From UBA11591 sp040220895 (GTDB taxonomy: Bacteria; Bacteroidota; Bacteroidia; Flavobacteriales_E; Vicingaceae): 64,000 bases of DNA. The translations under genes and the position numbers were made by a program. Of the stretch, positions 8,244 to 17,675 are shown piece by piece. Numbering within the stretch: position 1 is the first letter of the stretch; every line of letters begins with the position of its first letter. The notes below the pieces were generated by a model. That model saw nothing but the letters and a program-made list of their open reading frames with translations, did not search any database and was not told the DNA's origin. The stretch is taken from contig JAVJVY010000009.1 of the NCBI GenBank assembly GCA_040220895.1, positions 1-64,000 of the forward strand, written 5' to 3'.

Positions 8244-11057
8244 ATGAAAGAAGACAAGCGGCTTTTTTTACTCGATGCTTATGCCTTGATTTTCAGAGCT
8301 TACTATGCTTTCATCAAAAACCCCAGGATGAATTCAGAAGGTTTGAATACTTCTGCCATGTTTGGATTCACCAACTCGCTATTGGACATTATCAACCGAG
8401 AAAAGCCAACGCATCTGGCTGTTTGTTTCGATTTCCCTGCCAAAACGGTTCGAAATGAGATTTACTCGGAATACAAAGCCAATCGCGATGCCACCCCTGA
8501 AGATATTAAAACTGCTGTTCCTTACATTAAAAAAATCATTGAAGCATTTCGAATCCCCATCCTCGAAGCCGAGGGATATGAAGCAGACGACGTTATTGGC
8601 ACCCTGGCAAAAAAGGCTGAGAAAAATGGCTATGTCACCTACATGGTAACCCCGGACAAGGATTTTGGTCAATTGGTAAGCCCCAACATCAAGATTTATA
8701 AACCCGCAAAGGCGGGGAATGGTCCAGAAGTTATGGGGCCAGAGGAAGTCTGTGCTCAATGGGGAATTGAGCGACCAGAACAAGTAATCGATATTTTATC
8801 CATGATGGGAGACGCTGTGGATAATATACCGGGCCTTCCGGGAGTTGGCGCAAAAACCGCAGCCAATTTGATAAAAGATTATGGCAGTCTTGAAGGGTTA
8901 TACGAACACACCGATGAACTGAAAGGAAAATTAAAGGAGCGCGTAGAGGAGAATAAAGATCAGGCATTCATGAGCAAAGTTCTTGCAACCATACTTCTGG
9001 ATGCCCCGGTGGATTTTGACCCTAGTTCATTGGTTATTGAAGAACCTGATAAGGATGCGTTAAAAGAACTCTTTGTTCAACTGGAATTTCGAAACCTGGC
9101 CGCTAAAATTCTAGGTGAAGAGGTTTCCATGGCCAAAGTTTCGGAAATACCAAAAACGGAATCCAATGGTCAGTATGACTTGTTTTCAGATGATCAGAAA
9201 AAAGATGATTCGGAAAATATTCAGGCTGTAGATCAGCATGCCAATAGCATCGAGAATTCACCACATGACTATCAACTGGTTGACGATAAGAAAAAACTTG
9301 ATGACCTGATCTCCAAATTAAAGGCTGCCGATAAATTTTGTTTTGACACAGAAACCACCAGTATAAATGCTTTGGAAGCACGACTCCTGGGAATCGCGTT
9401 TTCCATTGAAAAAGGACGTGCATATTATGTTCCTGCTCCCGAGAAAAAAGAGGACATAGAGAAATTTCTGGAATCATTCCGACCAGTATTGGAATCAGGG
9501 AATGTTTTGAAGATTGGTCATAACTTAAAGTATGATATTCTCGTCCTACGGAAATATCGACTGCGAGTCGCACAGCCCTATTTTGACACGATGCTGGCTC
9601 ACTACGTCCTATATCCGGATGTCAGGAGAAGAAGCATGGATGCTCTGGCTGAAGTCTACCTGGGCTATTCAGCTGTTTCTATTGAAAGCCTCATTGGCAA
9701 AAAAGGCAAGGAACAAAAAAATATGTCTGATCTCAGACCGGATGAAATATCAGATTACGCATGTGAAGATGCCGATATCACCTTACAACTTTTCCAATAT
9801 TTTTCACCGTTGATCGAGGAAAACAATAGTTCAGATCTCATGGAAAAGATCGAGCTCCCCCTTATAGAAGTATTATCGGACATGGAAGAAGAAGGAATCT
9901 GTATTGATAAGGAATTCCTGGCCGATCTATCCAAGCAATTACAAACTGATATTGTCTCTGTTCAAAAGAGAATCCATGAAATGGCTGGTATTGATTTCAA
10001 TATCGCTAGTCCAAGGCAGGTAGGTGAAGTTTTGTTTGATCATCTCAAAATATACGACAAGGCGAAGAAAACCAAATCAGGCCAATATGCCACCGGGGAA
10101 GAAATACTTAGCAAGTTGACCGATAAACATGAGATCGTAGGGCTTATACTTGATTTCCGCGAATTAGTCAAGCTTAAAAATACGTATGTGGATGTTCTTC
10201 CAACCATGGTCATGGAACATGACGGGCGCATCCATACCACGTTCAATCAATGGGTAGCGGCCACTGGAAGGTTAAGCTCAGACAATCCTAACCTTCAGAA
10301 CATCCCCATCAAGACCACACGTGGACAAGAAGTTAGGAAGGCTTTTATTCCCAGAAACTCCGAATTTTCTTTGCTTTCATCTGATTATTCTCAAGTAGAG
10401 CTTCGAATATTGGCCTCTTTAAGCAAGGATGAAGGCATGATCGAAGCATTTCGTAACGGCGAGGATATACATGCTGCCACGGCGGCAAAGGTCTTTGGTG
10501 TCAAGCAGGCGGATGTGGACAGGGAAATGAGAACAAAGGCCAAGGCCGTTAATTTCGGTATTGCATATGGTCAGGGGGCCTTTGGACTCTCGCAAAACCT
10601 GAATATCTCCAGGTCTGAGGCCAAAGACATTATTGATCAGTATTTTGAGAAATTCAGCGGTATTCGCTCCTACATGTCGGGCGTAGTAGAAATGGCCAGA
10701 GAGAAAGGCTATGTAGAAACCATTATGGGAAGGAAACGCCATCTGCCCACCATCAATTCTGCCAACCATGTGGTTCGGTCACAAGCCGAGCGCTTTGCAA
10801 TCAATGCCCCTATTCAGGGCAGCGCAGCCGACATTATTAAAATAGCCATGATTGATCTGCATCGCGCCATGCGCAAAGAGAAGATGAGATCTAAAATGTT
10901 GTTGCAGGTACATGATGAATTAGTGTTCGATGCTCACATGAGTGAATTGGAAGGCCTGAAGAATTTGGTTAAAGATCACATGGAAAATGCCGTAAAACTC
11001 GAAGTTCCACTGATTGTTGAAATGAATGCTGCTGATAACTGGTTGGAAGCACACTAG
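8244..11057 (+). CDS. polA: DNA polymerase I
   Basis: The protein has 937 residues and three domains. The N-terminal 5'-nuclease begins LFLLDAYALIFRAYYAF and contains EGYEADDVIG. The 3'-5' exonuclease near 350-520 keeps its acidic residues (FDTETTS, GHNLKYD, YACEDAD), so proofreading looks intact. Polymerase motif A is SSDYSQVELR, motif B KAKAVNFGIAYGQG and motif C QVHDELVFD. It does Okazaki-fragment processing and gap filling. A promoter-like TATCTTTA lies just before the gene. It is followed closely by a lipoprotein gene with its own -7 box. Confidence 0.97.
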   Translation: MKEDKRLFLLDAYALIFRAYYAFIKNPRMNSEGLNTSAMFGFTNSLLDIINREKPTHLAVCFDFPAKTVRNEIYSEYKANRDATPEDIKTAVPYIKKIIEAFRIPILEAEGYEADDVIGTLAKKAEKNGYVTYMVTPDKDFGQLVSPNIKIYKPAKAGNGPEVMGPEEVCAQWGIERPEQVIDILSMMGDAVDNIPGLPGVGAKTAANLIKDYGSLEGLYEHTDELKGKLKERVEENKDQAFMSKVLATILLDAPVDFDPSSLVIEEPDKDALKELFVQLEFRNLAAKILGEEVSMAKVSEIPKTESNGQYDLFSDDQKKDDSENIQAVDQHANSIENSPHDYQLVDDKKKLDDLISKLKAADKFCFDTETTSINALEARLLGIAFSIEKGRAYYVPAPEKKEDIEKFLESFRPVLESGNVLKIGHNLKYDILVLRKYRLRVAQPYFDTMLAHYVLYPDVRRRSMDALAEVYLGYSAVSIESLIGKKGKEQKNMSDLRPDEISDYACEDADITLQLFQYFSPLIEENNSSDLMEKIELPLIEVLSDMEEEGICIDKEFLADLSKQLQTDIVSVQKRIHEMAGIDFNIASPRQVGEVLFDHLKIYDKAKKTKSGQYATGEEILSKLTDKHEIVGLILDFRELVKLKNTYVDVLPTMVMEHDGRIHTTFNQWVAATGRLSSDNPNLQNIPIKTTRGQEVRKAFIPRNSEFSLLSSDYSQVELRILASLSKDEGMIEAFRNGEDIHAATAAKVFGVKQADVDREMRTKAKAVNFGIAYGQGAFGLSQNLNISRSEAKDIIDQYFEKFSGIRSYMSGVVEMAREKGYVETIMGRKRHLPTINSANHVVRSQAERFAINAPIQGSAADIIKIAMIDLHRAMRKEKMRSKMLLQVHDELVFDAHMSELEGLKNLVKDHMENAVKLEVPLIVEMNAADNWLEAH

Positions 11058-11077
11058 TGATGTTCACCTTTATATAC

Positions 11078-11085
11078 TATTTTCG
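11078..11085 (+). promoter_or_regulatory. -7 box for the lipoprotein gene
   Basis: TATTTTCG ends six bases before the ATG at 11092, which implies a nearly leaderless transcript and supports that start. Confidence 0.45.
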
Positions 11086-11091
11086 CAATCA

Positions 11092-12006
11092 ATGGAAAGT
11101 GTAAAAAATACTTGTATAATGATTTGGTCGAGATATAACATAAGTCCCTTGAGCCATGTTTTGGTCGTATTCACCTTGTTTTTCATGCTTTCCTGCGCTG
11201 AATCACCCGAAGAAGATTCAGCTTCTCAGGAGAACGTAGTCGAGGATGCAAACTTGGATGTTGGAGACACTAAGCGTGCCCTACTTGTAGAAAGCATTAT
11301 ACGTTCATCACCCACTGTAAGTGAAACCTCAGAGATTTTTGCTGTTCTCGGAAGTTCATTTAACAGAGAATACTTGAATGACATTCAAAACATTAGTAAA
11401 TACACTACGTTGAAAGACATGGGTATTAATCTTGGCGTTTACCTGGCAGACATTGGTTATGTATCCACCTTTGAACAAAGTCAAGAAGTACTTTTTTACA
11501 TGAACAGTGCCAAAAAAATGGCCGAGGGCATTGGCGTTAGCGATGTTTTTGACGAAGGTACGGTTGAAAGAATGGAAATGAACATCAATGACAAAGATTC
11601 GGTTCTTGATATCATCTCTGACCTGTACTGGAAAACGGACGGATTCCTAAAAGAACTAGACCGGCAAAACATCTCTGCACTAATTATTTGTGGGGGTTGG
11701 GTTGAAGGAATGTACATTGGGGGAAGAATATTAAATGACGACTTCGATAGCGATATTGTGTACGCCCGTTACAAGGATCAGCGAAAAAACTTGAAAAAAA
11801 TTCTGCGTTTACTCGATACGTTTGAAGGAGAAGAAAACCTCGATTACTTCAAGCAAAAACTTTCAGATATAGATAAGGATTACGAATCCATGCCACAGCC
11901 TGAAGTTATCATCGAAACCAACGATGTTACTGATGCCGAAAAAGAAGTGCTGGGTAGAATCTCAATGAAAATTCTGGATATCAGAAAGGAGATTTGCTTG
12001 CTCTGA
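11092..12006 (+). CDS. Predicted lipoprotein of unknown function
   Basis: This 304-residue protein has a hydrophobic N-terminal segment ending in a lipobox (FMLSC, Cys at 35; at 26 if the ATG at 11119 is used). The mature part starts with an acidic linker (AESPEEDSASQE) and continues as a helical, charged domain without a motif I recognise. I prefer the ATG at 11092 because a -7 box lies just upstream. It is probably anchored in the periplasmic face of the inner membrane or in the outer membrane. Its TGA directly abuts the stop of the convergent metalloprotease gene with no base between. Confidence 0.8.
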   Translation: MESVKNTCIMIWSRYNISPLSHVLVVFTLFFMLSCAESPEEDSASQENVVEDANLDVGDTKRALLVESIIRSSPTVSETSEIFAVLGSSFNREYLNDIQNISKYTTLKDMGINLGVYLADIGYVSTFEQSQEVLFYMNSAKKMAEGIGVSDVFDEGTVERMEMNINDKDSVLDIISDLYWKTDGFLKELDRQNISALIICGGWVEGMYIGGRILNDDFDSDIVYARYKDQRKNLKKILRLLDTFEGEENLDYFKQKLSDIDKDYESMPQPEVIIETNDVTDAEKEVLGRISMKILDIRKEICLL

Positions 12007-14130
12007 CTATTTTACCATTACCTTCTTGACAAGCAGACTGCCACTGGTAGTTTTCATTTGTAGCAGGTACAATCCTGGCTTAAGTGAAGACACATCCCAA
12101 CTTATATTGGTTCCTTCGACTTCGCTACTTTTCAAAAAGCGCTGCATAACAATGCGACCTGAAAGGTCCATCATGGCCAATTGATTGAGTCTTATTTTTT
12201 GATCGGGGAATTGAATGGTTAGCAATTCCGTCACTGGATTTGGGTAAACATCAATCAGGCTTTCCAGGTCAGATTCATCAATTCCGGTTAAACTAACAAC
12301 GCTGATGTCATCTAGGAAAATATTGTTACCAAGGCCTGAGATGAATTCAAATTTGAATCGGACGTTGTCCTTGCTGGAAACAAAACTGGACAAAGACAGA
12401 TTTACTTCTTTCCATTCGGACTGATCAGCGGGAATAAAATCCTGACTCCTGAATCCGGATACCGATTCCAAGCTTATCCCGTTTTGAATGCCTAAAATAT
12501 TCCAGGTCTGACCACAGGTATAAGAATAATAGATTCTCATTAAATCAGCAGTAGAAGCAGATTTACGTGCATAGGCCACTTTGAAGGATAATTTAGGCTG
12601 AAGTACGGCCGAGAGATCATAACTGGGGGTTATCAATTCATCGGTAAGATCGTTGACCGAATTGATGTAATTGAACAGGTATACTGACTGTTTGCCAGTA
12701 TAAGCCGCCTTATCGGTCAACTCCCATTTGCGTCCCTCATTACTCACAACCTGCCAATAGGTGTTGAAGTTAGCGTCATCTTCAAATGACTCTTCATACT
12801 TCCAGGAGATAAAATCTGCTGTCTGTGAAAGCACCTTCACAAGGTTATTACTTGATTTAGACGACGTGCCTTTTGAATTGGAAACATTGAGGGTCATGGA
12901 ATAACTACCTGCGGTATTGTATGTGATAGTGACCATTGAATCGGAAGATGTGGCTGGCGAACCTCCCGGAAAGGACCAATTTCTTGTTGATGCAGGTCCA
13001 TTGTAAGATCGATCAACGTAAGTCACACTTCCGCCTTCACAAATGCTCACATTTTCTTGACAGTAATCAGAAGTCGGCTTACACAGCTGAACTTGATACC
13101 CGGGACTGGTGCCTGTTGCAACAAGATTGGCCGAGGAAACGAGATTGGATAATTGATTGAACTGCGACAAACTTGATCTCATGACGTTGGCTTGCCCGGT
13201 ACTGAACATGTTAGTGCATCTGTCGTAACTCATGTAGTTTTCGATCTGGTCGACCACGTTGCTTGAAAAGGGATTTGGTTTTGACTGCGTGCCACCGTTT
13301 GCATCGTTACTACATGTATTTTGCGTTGTCACACAACCGTACGTATCTTCAAAGGCTGGTGGAGTGTCACAAACCCGATCCCCGGTATTCTGGCAAGAAC
13401 TTCCACATGAACCTTGAAACGTATGGTAAAGGCCAAAGCAATGGCCAACTTCGTGGGTAGCTGTCCTGCCGTCCGAATTGGAGGATCCAATGGTTCCCCA
13501 ATAGTCATTACGACAAACAAGGCCAAAGGTAGACCAGTTGCCGAATCCCGGAAACTGAGCAAAACCCAATGTGATCCCTGTACCTCCAGAAAAGCTCTCT
13601 ATGCTGTTAACTAACCAGACATTCAAATACTTGCTGCTATTCCAGTAACTCAGCGATTTCACGTTGTTTCTGGCATTGTAGGTCAAGGGCGAATTTATTC
13701 GGACAACCCCTTCGGTACAGTTCCCATTCGGGTCCAATCTTGCCAGTTCAAATTGAATTTCAATATCGGCGGCGTAGGGCTTAAACACAGTTCTCGTGTT
13801 TCCGGTATCACTGTTTAGTCTTCTAAAATCCTCATTTAGAATGCGGATACCATCCCTGATTTGGTCGAGAGAAATATTTCCGTCACAGTTGTCATGAATT
13901 ACGTGCACGACCACGGGTACCGTATAGACAGTTCCCGATTTAGCCTGTCCATTGGAGGCAATCTCAAAAACTTTGTTCCTTGTGTTGATGGCTTGCTGTC
14001 GCTCAGAAGCCGACATCGAATTTAAAAGCTCTTCGTTGTATTGATCGGTTGCACACCAATTGGTTTGAGCTTGAACTAAAAATGGCGCAATAATAAGCAC
14101 CGGTGTTAAAAAGAGGATTTTAAAATTCAT
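12007..14130 (-). CDS. Secreted M43-family metalloprotease with PKD and T9SS sorting domain
   Basis: The protein has 707 residues: a signal peptide (1-22, ending LVQAQ), then a pappalysin-type zinc protease with HEVGHCFGLYH at 226-236 and the Met-turn NYMSY near 298-302. A PKD domain follows near 370-430 (NWSFPGG), then a jelly-roll-like module. The last ~75 residues are a type IX secretion sorting domain (VYPNPVTELLTIQF, ending LVKKVMVK). Cysteine pairs in the catalytic domain suit an extracellular enzyme. It is likely exported by the T9SS to degrade proteins outside the cell. Confidence 0.92.
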   Translation of the reverse strand: MNFKILFLTPVLIIAPFLVQAQTNWCATDQYNEELLNSMSASERQQAINTRNKVFEIASNGQAKSGTVYTVPVVVHVIHDNCDGNISLDQIRDGIRILNEDFRRLNSDTGNTRTVFKPYAADIEIQFELARLDPNGNCTEGVVRINSPLTYNARNNVKSLSYWNSSKYLNVWLVNSIESFSGGTGITLGFAQFPGFGNWSTFGLVCRNDYWGTIGSSNSDGRTATHEVGHCFGLYHTFQGSCGSSCQNTGDRVCDTPPAFEDTYGCVTTQNTCSNDANGGTQSKPNPFSSNVVDQIENYMSYDRCTNMFSTGQANVMRSSLSQFNQLSNLVSSANLVATGTSPGYQVQLCKPTSDYCQENVSICEGGSVTYVDRSYNGPASTRNWSFPGGSPATSSDSMVTITYNTAGSYSMTLNVSNSKGTSSKSSNNLVKVLSQTADFISWKYEESFEDDANFNTYWQVVSNEGRKWELTDKAAYTGKQSVYLFNYINSVNDLTDELITPSYDLSAVLQPKLSFKVAYARKSASTADLMRIYYSYTCGQTWNILGIQNGISLESVSGFRSQDFIPADQSEWKEVNLSLSSFVSSKDNVRFKFEFISGLGNNIFLDDISVVSLTGIDESDLESLIDVYPNPVTELLTIQFPDQKIRLNQLAMMDLSGRIVMQRFLKSSEVEGTNISWDVSSLKPGLYLLQMKTTSGSLLVKKVMVK

Positions 14131-14153
14131 GGGGCAGTATTAAACAGCAAGTG

Positions 14154-14161
14154 CAAATCTA
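14154..14161 (-). promoter_or_regulatory. -7 box for the M43 protease gene
   Basis: On the minus strand this reads TAGATTTG inside GGCGTAGATTTGC. The same 13-base string precedes the other complete T9SS-exported gene at 54958-54965. Confidence 0.55.
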
Positions 14162-14226
14162 CGCCATTCCTCGTTTGGTCTGGTGACTGGAATCACAACC
14201 AAATAACTACAATATGGTAAAGCCAG

Positions 14227-14922
14227 CTATTTATTGATCTCAAGGAAGCGCTCAATGTCTTTGGTGGTGCCAAAGAGAACCACGGTGTCGGTAGCTTCAA
14301 TGACAGTTTCAGGAGTGGGTATTCCAATGATGTGCTGGTAACAAACCTTCTGACCTTTTACCATTTTCTCTAACTCGCGCTCAATGGTAACCAAATTGAT
14401 CTTGTATTTGTCACGAAGGTTGATGTCTGCCAGATTCCTGTTCTGGATGCCCTTGGGAGCTTTTATTTCAGCGATCTCATAATCTTCAGGCAGTTGCAAA
14501 ATTGATACAACGCTAGGATGCATTAATTTCTCGGCGATAACGTTACCAACCTCGTCTTCGGGAGAAAGAATCTCTTCAACGCCCATTTTTTCCAATATTC
14601 GTCGTTGATGCTCGTCATTGGCCCGTGCTATAACTCGTTTAACATTCAATTCCTGAAGGTATACCGTGCAAAGAAGCAAGGCCTCGAAATTCTCACCGAT
14701 TGAAACTACTACGGCATCGACGTCGGCAATGTTTTGTGAGATCAGGGCTTTTTTATCGGTGGCATCCATGCATATGCAAAGAGCTATCTCTTCCTGAATT
14801 CGTTCCACGTTGGTTTCATTCATGTCGATGCCAACAACTTCGGCCCCCTTGTCGGAGAGTTTGCGCGCGATTGCGCGTCCAAATTTTCCCAATCCAATAA
14901 CAGCAAATCTATTCTCAGCCAT
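14227..14922 (-). CDS. RCK/TrkA-type potassium channel regulatory subunit
   Basis: This 231-residue cytoplasmic protein has an N-terminal NAD-binding Rossmann fold (RFAVIGLGKFGRAIARKL; Asp after the second strand at VVGIDMNE) and a C-terminal RCK_C domain from about 140. The size fits KtrA/TrkA, the gating ring of a KtrB/TrkH potassium channel. No channel gene is in the window, so its partner must lie elsewhere. It starts 12 bases after the stop of the cystathionine gamma-synthase gene and is probably transcribed with it. Confidence 0.88.
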   Translation of the reverse strand: MAENRFAVIGLGKFGRAIARKLSDKGAEVVGIDMNETNVERIQEEIALCICMDATDKKALISQNIADVDAVVVSIGENFEALLLCTVYLQELNVKRVIARANDEHQRRILEKMGVEEILSPEDEVGNVIAEKLMHPSVVSILQLPEDYEIAEIKAPKGIQNRNLADINLRDKYKINLVTIERELEKMVKGQKVCYQHIIGIPTPETVIEATDTVVLFGTTKDIERFLEINK

Positions 14923-14934
14923 GTTTAATTTATG

Positions 14935-16092
14935 TTAATCTAAAGCCCTTTCTAAATCCCCGATTAAATCATTGATGTGTTCAATTCCTACACTCAGTCG
15001 GATAAGTGAATCGACAACCCCACTTTTGGCTCGCTCCTCCTTGGGAATAGCCGCATGAGTCATACTGGCCGGATGTCCGATGAGTGATTCCACGCCACCT
15101 AGGGATTCTGCCAGTGAAAAGATTTCGCAAGCAGATAATACATTCAAGGCATCTTCAAGGCGATTTCCTTTCATCGAAAAACTTATCATTCCACCGAAAT
15201 CATCCATTTGCCTCATTGCAACCTCATGGTTCAAGTGGTCTTCAAAACCAGGCCAATAAACCTTGTCAACTTTTGGATGACTTTTCAGGAAATGGGCAAT
15301 TTGCCTTCCATTTTCGCAATGACGCTCCATTCGTATGTGCAAGGTCTTAATGCCTCTGAGCACTAAAAAACTATCCATTGGTCCGGGGACCGCGCCACTC
15401 GCATTCTGGATAAAGTACAATTGATCAGCAAGCCTGTCATCCTTGCAGACCAGAGCGCCCATGACCACATCAGAGTGACCGCCAATGTATTTCGTTATTG
15501 AATGCATAACCAAATCCGCACCCTGATCCAAGGGACGCTGAAGGAATGGAGATGCAAATGTGTTGTCAACTGCCAGAAGGATCTCTTTTCCTTTTAAAAG
15601 ATCGGCGACACCCTTGATGTCAATGATGTTCATCATGGGATTGGTCGGGGTCTCCACCCAAACCAATTTGGTGTTTTCTGTCAAGCTATGGCTGAGATTG
15701 GAAAGATCCGTGAGGTCCACAAATTTGAATTTCAATCCAAAGTGCTCAAAAATTTTAGTGAACAAGCGGTAAGACCCGCCATACAAATCATTTGTCGAAA
15801 TGACCTCATCTCCGGGTTTGAGCGTTTTTAAGACTGCATCTATTGCGGCCAATCCACTTCCAAAACACAGTCCGAATTTACCATTCTCAAGTGCCGCAAG
15901 ATTTTTTTCGAGCGCATTTCTCGTGGGATTTCCAGTGCGCGAATATTCATAACCCTTGTGATCCCCGGGGGCAGCCTGAACATAAGTAGAAGTTTGAAAA
16001 ATGGGCGTCATAATGGCGCCTGTTGAGGGATCAGGCTCTAATCCGGCATGCAGTACTTTCGTCTCGAAACGCAGGTTTTTCTTATCTTTCAT
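14935..16092 (-). CDS. metB: Cystathionine gamma-synthase/lyase family PLP enzyme
   Basis: The protein has 385 residues in the Cys/Met metabolism PLP family. The PLP lysine is in SITKYIGGHSD near 197-207. Phosphate and substrate motifs include YEYSRTGNPTRNALE near 49 and AESLGGVESLIGHPASMTHA near 325. The family covers both cystathionine gamma-synthase (methionine synthesis) and gamma-lyase (reverse transsulfuration); sequence alone does not separate them here, so the symbol is provisional. It leads a two-gene unit with the RCK gene. Confidence 0.85.
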   Translation of the reverse strand: MKDKKNLRFETKVLHAGLEPDPSTGAIMTPIFQTSTYVQAAPGDHKGYEYSRTGNPTRNALEKNLAALENGKFGLCFGSGLAAIDAVLKTLKPGDEVISTNDLYGGSYRLFTKIFEHFGLKFKFVDLTDLSNLSHSLTENTKLVWVETPTNPMMNIIDIKGVADLLKGKEILLAVDNTFASPFLQRPLDQGADLVMHSITKYIGGHSDVVMGALVCKDDRLADQLYFIQNASGAVPGPMDSFLVLRGIKTLHIRMERHCENGRQIAHFLKSHPKVDKVYWPGFEDHLNHEVAMRQMDDFGGMISFSMKGNRLEDALNVLSACEIFSLAESLGGVESLIGHPASMTHAAIPKEERAKSGVVDSLIRLSVGIEHINDLIGDLERALD

Positions 16093-16202
16093 TCAATGGT
16101 TTAAGAGTGCAAAAGTGGTAATTTTTTATGGAAGTACAGGCGTTGATCGGCGCTTATTAATGAAAGACTTTAAATTGATCAAAGCATCACTAAATCAGGG
16201 AG

Positions 16203-17267
16203 TCAGGGATCTGTAACTATTGCTTTTCTCTTTTTCGCAAATACCCTTTTTATCCAATTGGGTAAAACCACGGAGCCGATGAAAATATAGGGGTAGTATG
16301 AGATCAATCGCCAAAGCAAAGCAAAAGTGGCCGCAAGTCCAAGTGTGAACTCTCCCAAAAAACCGCTGAACGCAAATTCTGCCACACCACTTCCCCCGGG
16401 TGTAGGACTTATCAGCAAAATAACCCACATGACCAGTTGACGCGCATAAATAAGTAAGTGATCCGAAACGGGTAAAAAAGCCAGGATCATAAAATTGACT
16501 ACCCAGTACCTGGCCGTCCATGAAAAAAAAGTGGCACCAAATGCCTTGATCCAGAAGAGGTTGTCCTTTCCTTTTAATTCCTTAGACGTGATCATAATGT
16601 CGTTGCCAACTCGAATAGCAGCATAGCGCCACCTTCGTAACCATTTCCATTTAAAAATAAAAAGAAGCCCTGCCTTAAGTCCCCTTGGATTAATAAAAAT
16701 GGCATAGGCGATAACTACTATAAGGATAAGAATGAATGCATATCCGGCTACAAATAAGCCGATAGTTCCCAGGCGAAAACCAAATAAGCTCTTTTCGAGT
16801 GAAATGGGGAAAAGGTCAGACAACCCAACAAATAGGATCAACACAGGTACCATAATGACATAAAACAATTCATCCAGAAGGGCAGTTGTCATAACAACTG
16901 CTGTACTTTTCCCTAAGCTGATTCCCTCTTTGTGGACGATGTACAGCGCCACACTGGACCCACCTACTACGGAAGGTGTAAGGGCGGATGCAAATTCCCA
17001 AAGCATAATGACATCAAAACTATTCCTCCAGGAAATGCGATTATCGGTCAACACCCTGATTCTATACATGTAGGCCAGGTCTCTGATTGCCATCATGGAG
17101 AGAGCAATGAAGAGCCAAAAAAAGGATGAATATGACCAATTGACATGCTCAAAAGCCTGGGCGTCAAAATTGCGCCAGAGCAGGTAGCTAGCCCCCAATA
17201 GACCAAAGATAACGGCCAATCCTATTCGCCGCAATGAAAATATCTTTAATACTCTTTCAGTGACCAA
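16203..17267 (-). CDS. Flippase-like integral membrane protein (LPG synthase TM family)
   Basis: This 354-residue protein has about eight membrane helices and the pattern of the lysylphosphatidylglycerol-synthase transmembrane family (UPF0104), including PSVVGGSSVALYIVHKEG and SPTPGGSGVAEFAF. There is no soluble aminoacyl-transfer domain, so it is only the flippase-like half, possibly for lipid or polyprenyl substrates. The most upstream plausible start is TTG at 17267; no ATG or GTG lies in the N-terminal region. It is divergent from the ArsC-like gene 51 bases away. Confidence 0.8.
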   Translation of the reverse strand: MVTERVLKIFSLRRIGLAVIFGLLGASYLLWRNFDAQAFEHVNWSYSSFFWLFIALSMMAIRDLAYMYRIRVLTDNRISWRNSFDVIMLWEFASALTPSVVGGSSVALYIVHKEGISLGKSTAVVMTTALLDELFYVIMVPVLILFVGLSDLFPISLEKSLFGFRLGTIGLFVAGYAFILILIVVIAYAIFINPRGLKAGLLFIFKWKWLRRWRYAAIRVGNDIMITSKELKGKDNLFWIKAFGATFFSWTARYWVVNFMILAFLPVSDHLLIYARQLVMWVILLISPTPGGSGVAEFAFSGFLGEFTLGLAATFALLWRLISYYPYIFIGSVVLPNWIKRVFAKKRKAIVTDP

Positions 17268-17286
17268 TACCCCTTTCGATTATTGC

Positions 17287-17294
17287 TAACTTCG
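17287..17294 (+). promoter_or_regulatory. -7 box for the ArsC-like gene
   Basis: TAACTTCG fits TAnnTTYG and lies 24 bases before the ATG at 17319. It probably serves the two-gene unit with the EamA transporter. Confidence 0.4.
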
Positions 17295-17318
17295 CCACCA
17301 GATATGGATTTCTGAAGC

Positions 17319-17675
17319 ATGACTGACACCATCTTTTACCTCTCTAGCTGTTCTACCTGTACAAGAATACTCAAAGAATTAGGACTTGACAAGAGTCCTT
17401 TATTACAGGACATAAAAAGTCAAAAAATTACGGCAGATCAATTGGATAATATGGCAAAGATGGCCGGAGGATATGAGAAATTATTCAGCAGAAGAGCGAT
17501 AAAATACAGAAGCCTGGGCCTAAACGAAAAAAGATTGGGGCAAGATGACTACCGCCAATTGATACTGGACGAATACACCTTTCTGCAGAGGCCTGTCTTT
17601 GTTTTGAATAACAACATCTATGTAGGCTCTTCAAAAAACGCAGTTGAGTCCATCAAAGCAGCATTGCTAAAATGA
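17319..17675 (+). CDS. ArsC/Spx/YffB-family thioredoxin-fold protein
   Basis: This 118-residue protein has CSTC (Cys11, Cys14) at the end of the first strand and the cis-Pro region LQRPVFVLNNN near 88-98. This is the arsenate reductase/Spx superfamily. Members include glutaredoxin-coupled arsenate reductases, the regulator Spx and proteins of unknown role; two cysteines at a CxxC favour a redox function. Its stop overlaps the start of the EamA gene by four bases (ATGA). Arsenate reduction is possible but not shown, and it lies 37 kb from the ArsS operon. Confidence 0.8.
   Translation: MTDTIFYLSSCSTCTRILKELGLDKSPLLQDIKSQKITADQLDNMAKMAGGYEKLFSRRAIKYRSLGLNEKRLGQDDYRQLILDEYTFLQRPVFVLNNNIYVGSSKNAVESIKAALLK

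Noticed and set aside
17319..17675. Arsenate reductase working with the ArsS operon
   Set aside because: The ArsC/Spx family is functionally mixed and the gene lies 37 kb away in a unit with an EamA transporter; no evidence links it to the ArsS operon.
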